DNA of 64,000 nt from Pedobacter cryoconitis (GTDB lineage: Bacteria > Bacteroidota > Bacteroidia > Sphingobacteriales > Sphingobacteriaceae), in contig NZ_JACHCE010000011.1 in NCBI RefSeq assembly GCF_014200605.1, forward strand, positions 124,001-188,000, given 5' to 3'. Positions 27,307 through 35,505 of this stretch are shown in pieces. How positions within the stretch are numbered: the first letter of the stretch is position 1; each line of letters opens with the position of its first letter. The position numbers and the translations under genes were made by a program. The notes below the pieces were generated by a model that was not told where the DNA came from, made no database searches, and was given only the letters and a program-made list of their open reading frames with translations.

Positions 27307-27876
27307 CTATGAATTCAAAGTTTTTTTTCTGATATAAGATAATGCATTAATCTTTTTAACTATCAATTCTATCCTGTATTTAATTGTAGTATCACCTTCA
27401 ATACGAATTATAGGTGTTTGTAATTTATTCATCCAGCGGGTATGCAGTTCAAAACTCCTGCCAGGAAAACCTGGCTGATCATAACCGGATGACCATTTTA
27501 TAAAATCCTTATACTTCTTCTTTTGGTATTCATCTGTTTCCAGCAGGTCCCCATATCGCTCTTTCTCTCTTTCAATCAATCGTTTTATTCTGATAGCAGG
27601 CGGAATCCATAAAAAAACAACTAGATCGAAGAAATTGAAAAATCGCTCATTCCAGTTAAAAACAGGACCGGATACGACTACGTTATCATGCAGCTCAAAA
27701 TTCTTAATAAACAAAGTATTGCGCTCCTGAGGATCACGCTTGAATTCGAAATGTCTTTCGCTCTTAAGCCAGTAATAATCATCCGAGTCCAGATGATGGA
27801 AACCTGATATGATTGAAAAATGATGTGCTAAAGTTGTCGTACCAGAACCTGATGCGCCAAAAATGATAATTTTCAT
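27307..27876 (-). CDS. P-loop NTPase, adenylate-kinase-like
   Basis: A 189-residue protein beginning MKIIIFGASGSGTTTLA with a Walker A motif. The rest (LDSDDYYW, IPPAIRIKRLIERE, IIRIEGD) resembles small kinase-like NTPases such as shikimate- or adenylate-kinase relatives that phosphorylate nucleosides or other small molecules. Substrate unknown. Start at 27876 rather than 27897, because the -7 promoter element overlaps the upstream codon. Confidence 0.7.
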   Translation of the reverse strand: MKIIIFGASGSGTTTLAHHFSIISGFHHLDSDDYYWLKSERHFEFKRDPQERNTLFIKNFELHDNVVVSGPVFNWNERFFNFFDLVVFLWIPPAIRIKRLIEREKERYGDLLETDEYQKKKYKDFIKWSSGYDQPGFPGRSFELHTRWMNKLQTPIIRIEGDTTIKYRIELIVKKINALSYIRKKTLNS

Positions 27877-27894
27877 TTTCTTTTTTCCTTGCCA

Positions 27895-27902
27895 CAAAAA
27901 TA
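27895..27902 (-). promoter_or_regulatory. Promoter -7 element for the P-loop NTPase
   Basis: TATTTTTG on the minus strand matches TAnnTTTG, 18 bases before the ATG at 27876. No -33 TTTG is visible. Confidence 0.35.
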
Positions 27903-27936
27903 GAAAAGAATCCCTGATCTATGCAGAGGGCTAATA

Positions 27937-28803
27937 TTATTTAGTTGGTATTGGAAATTCTTTATAAGATAAACCTCCAACAATCCCTAATCCGTTTTGT
28001 ACATTGCTATGGATAATTACTTTTTCCGAAAAAGGGCTATTTTCAGTGTCATCTGCTTTTGATACACTCTTCAAATATTTATAACTGGTTTCTGTAAGTA
28101 AAGAAACCTCTATGTACATTTTTTTTGAACCATAATTTTGATCAGCTGTAAAGGAATAGAATATAGTTTCACCTGCTGATTGGGCTCTTTCTGCAAACCA
28201 TGCCTTTTTTTCCGAATTACCGCTTCCAAAAATATCGGTCGTATTTACCGGGCGGATATAGAATGGTGTTTTCGACACCTTATTTCCTGGTGCATTTTCT
28301 TCATACAGAATTCTGAAGCGGTAATATTGTTTGTCTTTACTGTTATTTTTCAGCAGAAAATTGAATTTGAGTTTGTAACTATCGCTATTAGATTCGATCA
28401 CAGATTGATTGTTAATTTCAATAGTGGATATATCAGGAATGATATCGCTGCCTTCAACCAGTTTAAAACCTGGAAGAGCTGCTGTTACTTTATATTTTTT
28501 ATCTTTCAGCGCTATAGCTTTACTTATATAATAGATTTTGCCGTCTATAGTTGTTGTTGTTAGTGATTCTTTAAAAACATCATTTTCGTATAGTTTTGTT
28601 TCAGCATGATCAATTTCTTTAAATGATTGTCCTGCTGCTAATCTGCCAGATAAGGAGAAGCGTACTTTCAAAGGATTGTTTTCGTTCATCAGCACATTGA
28701 GAACAGGTCTGTCAGCGTCTGCGGGTAGATCAATACTCAATTTTTTCTCACAAGAAGTGAATAAGAAAATAGTTAAAACGGGTAAAAAACTAAGTGTTTT
28801 CAT
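27937..28803 (-). CDS. DUF4249 outer membrane lipoprotein
   Basis: A 288-residue protein with a lipoprotein signal (IFLFTSC) and the DUF4249 beginning KKLSIDLPADADRPVLNVLMNENNPLKV. DUF4249 genes usually follow a TonB-dependent receptor gene, as here, where the starts and ends nearly touch (receptor stop 28814, this ATG 28803). It is probably the surface partner of that receptor. Ligand unknown. Confidence 0.82.
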   Translation of the reverse strand: MKTLSFLPVLTIFLFTSCEKKLSIDLPADADRPVLNVLMNENNPLKVRFSLSGRLAAGQSFKEIDHAETKLYENDVFKESLTTTTIDGKIYYISKAIALKDKKYKVTAALPGFKLVEGSDIIPDISTIEINNQSVIESNSDSYKLKFNFLLKNNSKDKQYYRFRILYEENAPGNKVSKTPFYIRPVNTTDIFGSGNSEKKAWFAERAQSAGETIFYSFTADQNYGSKKMYIEVSLLTETSYKYLKSVSKADDTENSPFSEKVIIHSNVQNGLGIVGGLSYKEFPIPTK

Positions 28804-28813
28804 GGTTTTGATA

Positions 28814-31249
28814 TTAAAATTTAAGACTGTAAGACACACTGGGCATAATTGGCAGCAGACTATTCCCGGTTAGGTTTACTGTATTCCCTTTATAATCTTT
28901 AATGTTGAAATAGAATAGGTTCTGTCTGTTATAGACGTTATAAATACTGATATTCCAGGTACGTACTTTGCCACTTTCTTTAAGTTTGATAAAGCTGATA
29001 CCAACATCTAATCTATGTGTAGGTTGTATGCGAATATTATTTCTGGATTCTATATAATCAAGTTTTTTATCAGTACGATCATGCTGTTTATCCTGCTCAG
29101 GGCTGATACCTTCAAATTGTGTAGTAGCCATTGTGAATGGGGATGCACTTTGGTAAACAAAAGTTGCAGAAAGCTCAATGCCTGGTTTTAATTTATAAAC
29201 ACCAACAAGGTTAAGCGTATTTCTCCGGTCGTATTTGTAAGGGAAGGTCTGTCCATTATTTATTTCCGGTAGTTTGCGGTTTGTCCAGGCAAGTGCATAA
29301 CTTGCCCAGCCCGTTAAACGACCGGTTTTCTTCTGAAGGAATAATTCAAGGCCATAAGCTTTTCCTTTGCCCGTGGTGATTTTGTTCTCCCAATCGTTAT
29401 CCTGGCTGGTCACTACATAGTCGGCACCGTCTTTGTATTCAATGATGTTATTCATTGTTTTATAATAACCTTCGGCTGAAAATTCAAACTGGTCCCTGAA
29501 AATATTACGGGAAATACCTAATGCAAACTGACTGGATTGCTGCGGGAGTACTTTGTTGGTTGCAGGAACCCATAGGTCTGTGGGTAAGGAAATTGAATTG
29601 CTGGCTAACAGGTGCATATATTGTGTCATTTTAGCATAAGATGCTTTCAATGCCCAGTCTCCTGGCAAGAGGTAGCGTGCACTGATTCTGGGTTGTAAAG
29701 AGGTGTAAAGCTTACCTTGTACATTAAATCCGCTTGCATGAAGACCTATATTTGCTTTTAATTTGTCGGTGATTGTCCAGTCATCTTCGGCATATAAATC
29801 CACCTCTTTTCCTTTGATTTTGGAACCTTTATTTTCATCTTTCAAAATCTCACCATTAAATGTTTGTTTAGAAAGACTTGTTCCGGGAGTGAAAGTATGC
29901 AAGGTGTAAGAGCCTCCCATTTTTATACTGTGCTCTGGAAGTGGTAGATAGTCGAAGTCAATTTTTGCTGTATAGTCAGTAATTCCTGAGTTAATGTTCA
30001 GAATATCGTCTGAATTCACATTTATTTTTGAACCAAAAATCGACGAAGTCATCGTCGTATTGAATTTATACTGAGAAGTAGTCAGTGTCGTATTTGCAAA
30101 TAATTTACTGGAGAAAATATGGTTCCAACGAGCAGCACCAGTCGTATTACTCCATCCCAAACCAAAATCGCCAAGCGCAGTGGGGCCGTCATTTATACTT
30201 CCTTGTTTTACTTTGGTTCTAAGTTTATCCTGACCATTATAAAAACTTAAATACAAATGATCCTGATCAGAGAATTTATGATGGATTTTGGCATTCAGGT
30301 CATAAAAATAGAGTTGAAATTTTTCAAAATCAGGATTAGTACTCTTTAATATGGGCTCTATATATAAATCATGATAAGTTCTGCGTCCTGAAATGATAAA
30401 AGAAGTTTTATTTTTTTTTATGGGACCTTCAATCGTTAGTTGCGAAGCAAGCAAACCAAACGTAAACTGTCCCTGCACCTTATTCATATTACCGTCATTC
30501 ATCGCAATATCTACGACTGATGATAAACGGCCTCCATAGCGGGCCGGAAATGCTCCTTTATAGAGGTCAACATTTTTAATTGCATAAGTATTAAATGCTG
30601 AAAATATTCCCAGTAAATGGGATGGGTTATAAAGAGGTGCCCCATCCAGTAAAATAAGATTCTGATCCGGAGAACCGCCCCTGACCAGCATAGCACTTGT
30701 ACCTTCGCTGCCTTGTTGTACACCAGGTAGTGTCTGTAAGGCTTTAAATAAATCAGGTTCTCCAAAAAACTTAGGGAGTGCCTGAATCTGACTGATAGGA
30801 AGATTGATTTTTCCCATCTGCGGGCTGTTTTGAATAGGTTGAATATTTGTCCCTTTGATCACAACTGTATTCAATTCGTTTTGAAGCGGTTTTAATTGAA
30901 AGGATACGGTACTTTTCAGGGACAAATTGATTAAAGTGTCTATACTTTGATAACCCATATAGGCGATATGGAAAGTTGCAGTGTCAGCAGGAATAGTAAT
31001 ACTGAAATAGCCGTAGTTATTGGTCGTTGTGCCTGTCTTTATACTTTTAATATGAATGCTTACACCGATTAGTGTTTCGCCGGTAATCTGATCAGTTACT
31101 CTTCCGTTTAAGGTTTTGAAATTACTCTTTTGTACCGAAATGGTTTTTGAACTTGTTTGTGCTATGATCAAGCTGTATTTAATGTTGATCAGCAGAAAAA
31201 ATAATACAAGGGAAGGGGGACGTAAATTTTTAAAAGTGGGTGTAATCAT
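28814..31249 (-). CDS. TonB-dependent receptor with carboxypeptidase-like domain
   Basis: An 811-residue receptor with an N-terminal signal region (about 1-31), a carboxypeptidase-like beta-sandwich (about 48-130; TLNGRVTDQITGETLIGVSI), a plug (about 145-260; MLVRGGSPDQNLILLDG) and a beta-barrel. It forms an operon with the DUF4249 lipoprotein 10 bases downstream. An IS1595 element is inserted about 113 bases upstream of its start. No FecI or FecR gene is adjacent in the window. Confidence 0.87.
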   Translation of the reverse strand: MITPTFKNLRPPSLVLFFLLINIKYSLIIAQTSSKTISVQKSNFKTLNGRVTDQITGETLIGVSIHIKSIKTGTTTNNYGYFSITIPADTATFHIAYMGYQSIDTLINLSLKSTVSFQLKPLQNELNTVVIKGTNIQPIQNSPQMGKINLPISQIQALPKFFGEPDLFKALQTLPGVQQGSEGTSAMLVRGGSPDQNLILLDGAPLYNPSHLLGIFSAFNTYAIKNVDLYKGAFPARYGGRLSSVVDIAMNDGNMNKVQGQFTFGLLASQLTIEGPIKKNKTSFIISGRRTYHDLYIEPILKSTNPDFEKFQLYFYDLNAKIHHKFSDQDHLYLSFYNGQDKLRTKVKQGSINDGPTALGDFGLGWSNTTGAARWNHIFSSKLFANTTLTTSQYKFNTTMTSSIFGSKINVNSDDILNINSGITDYTAKIDFDYLPLPEHSIKMGGSYTLHTFTPGTSLSKQTFNGEILKDENKGSKIKGKEVDLYAEDDWTITDKLKANIGLHASGFNVQGKLYTSLQPRISARYLLPGDWALKASYAKMTQYMHLLASNSISLPTDLWVPATNKVLPQQSSQFALGISRNIFRDQFEFSAEGYYKTMNNIIEYKDGADYVVTSQDNDWENKITTGKGKAYGLELFLQKKTGRLTGWASYALAWTNRKLPEINNGQTFPYKYDRRNTLNLVGVYKLKPGIELSATFVYQSASPFTMATTQFEGISPEQDKQHDRTDKKLDYIESRNNIRIQPTHRLDVGISFIKLKESGKVRTWNISIYNVYNRQNLFYFNIKDYKGNTVNLTGNSLLPIMPSVSYSLKF

Positions 31250-31354
31250 ATCGGGTTTAAGACGCGGATAACCGGAAAACCCCTATAGATTGAAAAAAAT
31301 GTTTAATTACTGTAGCATTATGAAGCTGGTACGCGTTTTACCATTTGATAACAA

Positions 31355-31362
31355 TTTTTTAA
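31355..31362. repeat. Left target-site duplication of IS1595 element
   Basis: TTTTTTAA directly abuts the left inverted repeat and is repeated exactly at 34675-34682. The 8-bp length is that of the IS1595 family. Confidence 0.85.
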
Positions 31363-31387
31363 GGCATTTATAGACAAAGCTAACCTT
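31363..31387. repeat. Left terminal inverted repeat of IS1595 element
   Basis: 25 bases beginning GGCATTTATAGACAAAGC and ending AACCTT. It differs from the right end at positions 3, 17 and 18 only. Confidence 0.88.
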
Positions 31388-31441
31388 TTATAAATTCTTG
31401 TTTTCTCAGTATATTTACAATACACTCAAAATATTATTCCG

Positions 31442-32443
31442 ATGCCTAGAGATGTAAAATTCAGATCCCTATTAGATTTGATAAAGGTATTTCCAACAGA
31501 ACAATCATGCCATCAGTATCTAGCCTATCAAAGATGGGAAGGTATTGTAGAATGTCCTTATGATGATTGTGAAGGTGATAAAGCATATGTATTCAGAGAT
31601 GGCATAAGATATAAATGCACTTGCTGTAAGCGAATATACACCGCTAAAACTAATACATTTATGGAAGCTAGTAAGTTGTCAACTATAAAGTGGATCATGG
31701 CTATTTACTTGGTACTTCATAAAAAAGGTGTCAGCTCTGTACAGCTTGCTAAAGATATTGATACCTGTCAGAAAACAGCATGGTTTGTATTACAGCGTAT
31801 AAGGACAGCATTGGGAAATGAAGAAGAAGTAGAGTTAGAAGGAAAAATATCTTTGGATGAAACCTTTGTGGGTGGAAAGAACAAAAATCGTCATGCTGAT
31901 AAGAAAGTTAAGCAATCGCAAGGCCGTAGTTTTAAGGATAAAACACCAGTCATGGGAATGCTCCAAGAACAGGAATATCAAATGATAGAACGCCCGCATA
32001 AAAATGATCCTACTAAAACAGTTATTGAAAAGGTAATTACCAAAGAATCTAGGGTAATATGTAAGGTTATAAAAGACACTAAAGCCGAATCTTTACAGCC
32101 TATAATCAAACAATACGTTAAAGAAGGATCGATATTAGTATCTGATGAATGGTACGCTTACAGAGGCTTAAATGCAATGTATGATCACCAGGTAGTTGAC
32201 CATGGTAAAGGACAATATCAAAACGAAGCTGGATATAGCTCAAATTCTATTGAAGGTTTTTGGAGTCACTGTAAGCGCTCAATCATAGGTATTTACCATA
32301 AAACAAGCAGAAAACATTTGGAAAAATACTTTAATGAATTTACTTTTCGATACAACTATCGTAATTTAGGCGTTCAAGACCAGATAAACATGGTCATCAG
32401 TAATATGAAATGTAGGTTAAAATATAAGGACTTAATAGCATGA
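31442..32443 (+). CDS. IS1595-family transposase
   Basis: A 333-residue transposase with an N-terminal zinc ribbon (Cys38 and Cys43, then Cys59 and Cys61-Cys62) and an ISXO2-like DDE domain. The likely catalytic triad is Asp139 (ISLDETFVGG), Asp235 (LVSDEWYAY) and Glu271 (SIEGFWSHCKR). All family landmarks and length are present and there is no frameshift, so it may be active. Its stop overlaps the start of the BRO-N gene (ATGA), coupling their translation. Confidence 0.92.
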   Translation: MPRDVKFRSLLDLIKVFPTEQSCHQYLAYQRWEGIVECPYDDCEGDKAYVFRDGIRYKCTCCKRIYTAKTNTFMEASKLSTIKWIMAIYLVLHKKGVSSVQLAKDIDTCQKTAWFVLQRIRTALGNEEEVELEGKISLDETFVGGKNKNRHADKKVKQSQGRSFKDKTPVMGMLQEQEYQMIERPHKNDPTKTVIEKVITKESRVICKVIKDTKAESLQPIIKQYVKEGSILVSDEWYAYRGLNAMYDHQVVDHGKGQYQNEAGYSSNSIEGFWSHCKRSIIGIYHKTSRKHLEKYFNEFTFRYNYRNLGVQDQINMVISNMKCRLKYKDLIA

Positions 32444-33354
32444 GTGAAATAAAACTATTTGAAGACACTAACATCCGCGCAAAGTGGAACGAAGACGAGG
32501 ATAAATGGTATTTCGTTGTACAAGACGTTATAGCTTTTTTAACTGATAGCACGCAACCTTCAAAATATTGGAGCGCATTAAAAAAGAGGACGCTTAATAA
32601 TGATAGCATCGAGTTATCTACAATTTGTAGACAACTGAAATTTACTGCTAATGATGGGAAGACTTATAAATATGAATGTGCTGATAATGAAGCTATATTT
32701 AGAATTATACAATCTGTAGCCTCAAAAAAAGCCGAACCTTTCAAACGTTGGCTTGCGAAGTTAGGTAAAGAACGAATTGAAGAAATAGAACAGCCTCAAA
32801 AAGCTATTGATAGAGCTAAAGGTTATTATACTGCTAAAGGGCATACTAAAGAATGGGTTGAAACTAGAGTAAGTGGTATCGGAACTAGAAATGAACTCAC
32901 TAAGCAATGGCAAAATTCGGGTGTTGATGGTTCAGAATATGGAATATTAACTAATGAACTTACATCAGCCACTTTTGGGATGGATACAACTCAGTATCGT
33001 TATCATAAGAATATTACCAAGAATGACAGTTTGCGCGACAACATGAATCCAATGGAGTTAGTGATTACTATGTTAGGAGAGGCAACAGCTAGAGAAATAT
33101 CCGAGAAAACTAATGCAAAAGGATTAAAAGGCAATAAAAATGCCGTACTAGAAGCTGGTAAAATAGCAAGTGAAACTATTAAAAATATTGAGGCCAAAAC
33201 TAATATAAAAATAGTTTCAACAGATAACCTAAAGCATTTAAATAACCCAGAGACTACAAAAAGAATAGTAGCCTCTGAATCAAAAGAAATAACAAGCGGG
33301 AATAAAAAACTAGATTCTGCTATTAAATTTGTTTTAAAAAAGCCTAAAAAATAG
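32440..33354 (+). CDS. BRO-N / DinD-like protein carried by the IS
   Basis: A 304-residue protein. Residues about 1-110 form a BRO-N domain (KWYFVVQDVIAFLTDS, FRIIQSVASKKAEPFKRWLAKLG), the DNA-binding module of phage antirepressors and baculovirus BRO proteins. The rest (GYYTAKGHTKEWVETRVSGI, YGILTNELTSATFGM, MELVITMLGEATAREI) matches the long DinD-like bacterial BRO proteins. It overlaps the transposase stop by 4 bases, so it is made together with it. Role is unknown: transposition regulator, antirepressor or host-control factor. Confidence 0.82.
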   Translation: MSEIKLFEDTNIRAKWNEDEDKWYFVVQDVIAFLTDSTQPSKYWSALKKRTLNNDSIELSTICRQLKFTANDGKTYKYECADNEAIFRIIQSVASKKAEPFKRWLAKLGKERIEEIEQPQKAIDRAKGYYTAKGHTKEWVETRVSGIGTRNELTKQWQNSGVDGSEYGILTNELTSATFGMDTTQYRYHKNITKNDSLRDNMNPMELVITMLGEATAREISEKTNAKGLKGNKNAVLEAGKIASETIKNIEAKTNIKIVSTDNLKHLNNPETTKRIVASESKEITSGNKKLDSAIKFVLKKPKK

Positions 33355-33355
33355 T

Positions 33356-33817
33356 TTAAAAAGCCCCGCCTATTGGTTTTCTCTGATATGTGAATGATAC
33401 AAATTTATCATCAAAGTTAACTAAAACCATTAGGTTCAAAGTTTTATGATAGAACTTAAAAGGCTGTTTTTTATAAAACCCATTTTTCAATAGATATCCA
33501 ATTTGTTCATGTTTTTTTGATATGTCCAGAATGGTGGTCATATAAATACATTTTTTCTTAGCATCAAACCCATAAATATCGCTGGATTCATATTTACCAT
33601 GATCAATGAAATGTGTATAATGAAGATTAAATCCTCCATCTTCTAAACCCACATCCCTTAGCTGAGTATTTAGGATCGGATCATTTACACCGTCATTTTC
33701 CATAGAAATTATTTCATCAGATGTTTTACGGAGGATGTTCGATATTCCAGAAAATTCCTGTGCATGTGTTTTTATTGAGAGAAGTCCCAATAATAGGATA
33801 AATGTTAGTTTTTTCAT
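33356..33817 (-). CDS. Secreted hypothetical protein inside the IS
   Basis: A 153-residue protein with a clear signal peptide (about 1-19, KTHAQ/E) and a beta-rich mature part ending PIGGAF. It runs convergently to the BRO-N gene with one base between stop codons. I recognise no family. It is cargo inside the element, and its secretion is unusual for an IS passenger. Confidence 0.6.
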   Translation of the reverse strand: MKKLTFILLLGLLSIKTHAQEFSGISNILRKTSDEIISMENDGVNDPILNTQLRDVGLEDGGFNLHYTHFIDHGKYESSDIYGFDAKKKCIYMTTILDISKKHEQIGYLLKNGFYKKQPFKFYHKTLNLMVLVNFDDKFVSFTYQRKPIGGAF

Positions 33818-33844
33818 TATTGTCGTAATTAGAGTAAAAAATTA

Positions 33845-33961
33845 GGGCGTGTAATGTGTTATTCCTTAAGCTACTCAGGGTTACGACGCCCTCCACGCAT
33901 AAAGACACAGCCACGCCCATGACGGACGTACTTAGTCGTTTATATTGCGTGGTGCTTAAGG
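33845..33961. other. Folded GC-richer non-coding segment in the IS
   Basis: Nested inverted repeats: CCTTAAGC (33864) with GCTTAAGG (33954), and inside them CCACGCA (33893) with TGCGTGG (33946). A small hairpin AGGG/CCCT lies at 33877-33892. GGGCGTG (33845) can alternatively pair with CACGCCC (33912). It is clearly more GC-rich than its surroundings. Reading frames crossing it look accidental. It could be a folded recombination site, a REP-like remnant or a structured RNA. Confidence 0.45.
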
Positions 33962-34104
33962 TCGTAATTCGAGCAGCAATAAAAGCCAGTACAGTATTAT
34001 ATCAATCCTCTCTCAGAGGTTATTTGCAAAAACTTAAAGAATGCATCCATTTGCACTCTTTGCAAAAGTAACACTTTTTATAAAACCAATAAACTTAATT
34101 CATT

Positions 34105-34284
34105 ATGAAAAAAAAAGCTATTAAACATCATACTTATACCTATAAAGATGATGAAAAATCAGTCTGGACTAATTCCAAAGAGCGTAATAACCGTTTTTTA
34201 GGTCATGAAAATACTTTTCAGCGCGTTGTGGTGGAAAAAATCCTACGTTTATTTCAATATCTTGGCAGCTTTTCCAAAAAATAG
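34105..34284 (+). CDS. Possible 59-residue protein inside the IS
   Basis: ATG AAA AAA AAA GCT opens a 59-codon frame with a plausible start context. The product is basic and hydrophilic (MKKKAIKHHTYTYKDDEKSVW at the start). Its last 39 codons lie antisense to the 34169-34594 gene, so only one of the two may be real in that region. No family recognised. Confidence 0.3.
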   Translation: MKKKAIKHHTYTYKDDEKSVWTNSKERNNRFLGHENTFQRVVVEKILRLFQYLGSFSKK

Positions 34285-34594
34285 CTTGAGCATGGCTAAT
34301 AGAAACAAGCATTAATTCTGAATATTGAATAAAATTCTCATCATTCAATGTATCTGTAATTTTTCCATTTATATTGATATGATACTCTGTGCTAATATCC
34401 ATAGTCAATTGCAAATCATCCTTAGATCTTATTATCTTAACATTAATGGTTTGTAGATAATTTCCATTTGGCAAAGGATTTTTAGATATATTTCCATCAA
34501 CATTAATTTTCCAATTAGAAACATTTCCTTTATTTGGAGCCTGCTCCAATTTATTAGTGACCATGTTGAATATTTTTAAAGATTCTATTGTCAT
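34169..34594 (-). CDS. Hypothetical 141-residue protein inside the IS
   Basis: A soluble protein without signal or membrane segment, with beta-rich regular alternation (NYLQTINVKIIRSKDDLQLTMDIS, SISHAQAIFWKSC). It begins MTIESLKIFNMVT and ends NGYYALWN. It resembles no family I know. It is the cargo gene nearest the right inverted repeat and is transcribed inward from that end. Confidence 0.5.
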   Translation of the reverse strand: MTIESLKIFNMVTNKLEQAPNKGNVSNWKINVDGNISKNPLPNGNYLQTINVKIIRSKDDLQLTMDISTEYHININGKITDTLNDENFIQYSELMLVSISHAQAIFWKSCQDIEINVGFFPPQRAEKYFHDLKNGYYALWN

Positions 34595-34649
34595 AAACTT
34601 TAGATTAGTGAACTATAAATATAAAAAACTGACAATCCACAACAAACGT

Positions 34650-34674
34650 AAGGTTACGTTTGTCTATAAATACC
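34650..34674. repeat. Right terminal inverted repeat of IS1595 element
   Basis: The reverse complement begins GGTATTTATAGACAAACG and ends AACCTT, matching the left end at 22 of 25 positions. It overlaps a perfect hairpin ACAAACGTAA-GG-TTACGTTTGT at 34642-34663. Confidence 0.88.
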
Positions 34675-34682
34675 TTTTTTAA
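34675..34682. repeat. Right target-site duplication of IS1595 element
   Basis: TTTTTTAA, identical to 31355-31362 and directly abutting the right inverted repeat. Confidence 0.85.
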
Positions 34683-34906
34683 TTATTAAAGCCATTCTGA
34701 TATAAAATGAAGATATGTTTTCACTTGCTTAGATTTATGCTCCTGTGCTGCAGGGGGAAACTAAGATCATAACTTAAATTGTTTTTTGATTTCAATACCT
34801 ATCCGCATCTCAACTAATTGCAATATTTTAAAAAAGCAGTTCATTTATCTTGTGGTTTTTTAAGTATTTAAAATTAAAATAGTATTTTGAGCAAAAAACG
34901 AAATTG

Positions 34907-35443
34907 ATGAAGAAATACATTGGAATAGCAGTTTTGTCAACTCTCATGGCCTGTACAGGCTCTGTAAAAAAAGAAACTGCTGTAACGGATACCACAGCGG
35001 CTGCTGGTCAGGCAGCTGAGGTGAATGATGTTAAGCTTGCCGATCCTAAAACGGAGAACATTTATAAAAGCTATATCAGTCTAAAAAACTCACTCGTTGC
35101 CGGAAATGCGGCAGCGGCTCACCAGACTGCCTCAGATCTGGCTGTTTCACTTAAAGCTTTTGAGGGTTGCGAAAACACAGCATTGATAGCTGAAAAAATT
35201 GCAGGTACCGAAGACCTTAAAGTGCAGCGTAAAGAATTTACTGCATTAAGCTCTGATGTGATTGCACTCTTTAAACATGCTGATATTAAGCAGGGAGTGA
35301 TTTATGTACAGCACTGCCCAATGGCTAATAATGGTGATGGGGGAGATTGGTTGTCCTCAGAAAAGAAAATCAGTAATCCTTACTATGGGAAAGAAATGCT
35401 CACTTGCGGTGCGGTACTGGAAGTGATTAACGCAAAAAAATAA
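34907..35443 (+). CDS. DUF3347 lipoprotein
   Basis: A 178-residue protein with a lipoprotein signal (STLMAC) and a DUF3347 domain, including the family hallmark VQHCPMANNGDGGDWLS followed by NPYYGKEMLTCGAV. DUF3347 proteins are tied to copper-handling efflux systems, and the Cys-x-Met and C-terminal Cys may bind metal; that role is inferred. ATG 34907 used; a TTG directly before it is less likely. The 224 bases between the IS and this gene hold no gene and no clear full promoter. Confidence 0.82.
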   Translation: MKKYIGIAVLSTLMACTGSVKKETAVTDTTAAAGQAAEVNDVKLADPKTENIYKSYISLKNSLVAGNAAAAHQTASDLAVSLKAFEGCENTALIAEKIAGTEDLKVQRKEFTALSSDVIALFKHADIKQGVIYVQHCPMANNGDGGDWLSSEKKISNPYYGKEMLTCGAVLEVINAKK

Positions 35444-35505
35444 GCTTAATTCTTACTTAATGATGACCTGCGGTTAACAATTATTTAACAGCTTTGTTAT
35501 CATTG

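Larger units (their letters stand above)
31363..34674 (+). mobile_element. IS1595-family insertion element with passenger genes (3312 bp)
   Basis: A complete element bounded by 25-bp terminal inverted repeats beginning GGYATTTATAGACAAA, with 22 of 25 matching, and flanked by a perfect 8-bp duplication TTTTTTAA. It encodes an IS1595 transposase with intact DDE residues. It also carries a BRO-N/DinD-like gene overlapping the transposase by 4 bases, a secreted protein, a 141-residue protein, a possible 59-residue frame, and a folded GC-richer segment. Simple IS1595 elements are about 1 kb, so two-thirds of this one is cargo. It sits in an intergenic gap between the TonB receptor operon and the DUF3347 gene and breaks no gene that I can see. 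Confidence 0.88.

Noticed and set aside
31361..31362. Alternative IS end starting AAGG, giving a 27-bp repeat
   Set aside because: With that end the flanking 8 bases no longer match; starting at GG gives a perfect TTTTTTAA duplication.
33726..33920. 64-codon minus-strand frame overlapping the secreted protein's signal region
   Set aside because: It is out of frame with a credible signal-peptide gene and uses folded non-coding sequence for its start.
33856..34071. 71-codon plus-strand frame across the folded IS segment
   Set aside because: It begins with GTG, runs through the nested palindromes and has a low-complexity-like product; more likely accidental than a gene.
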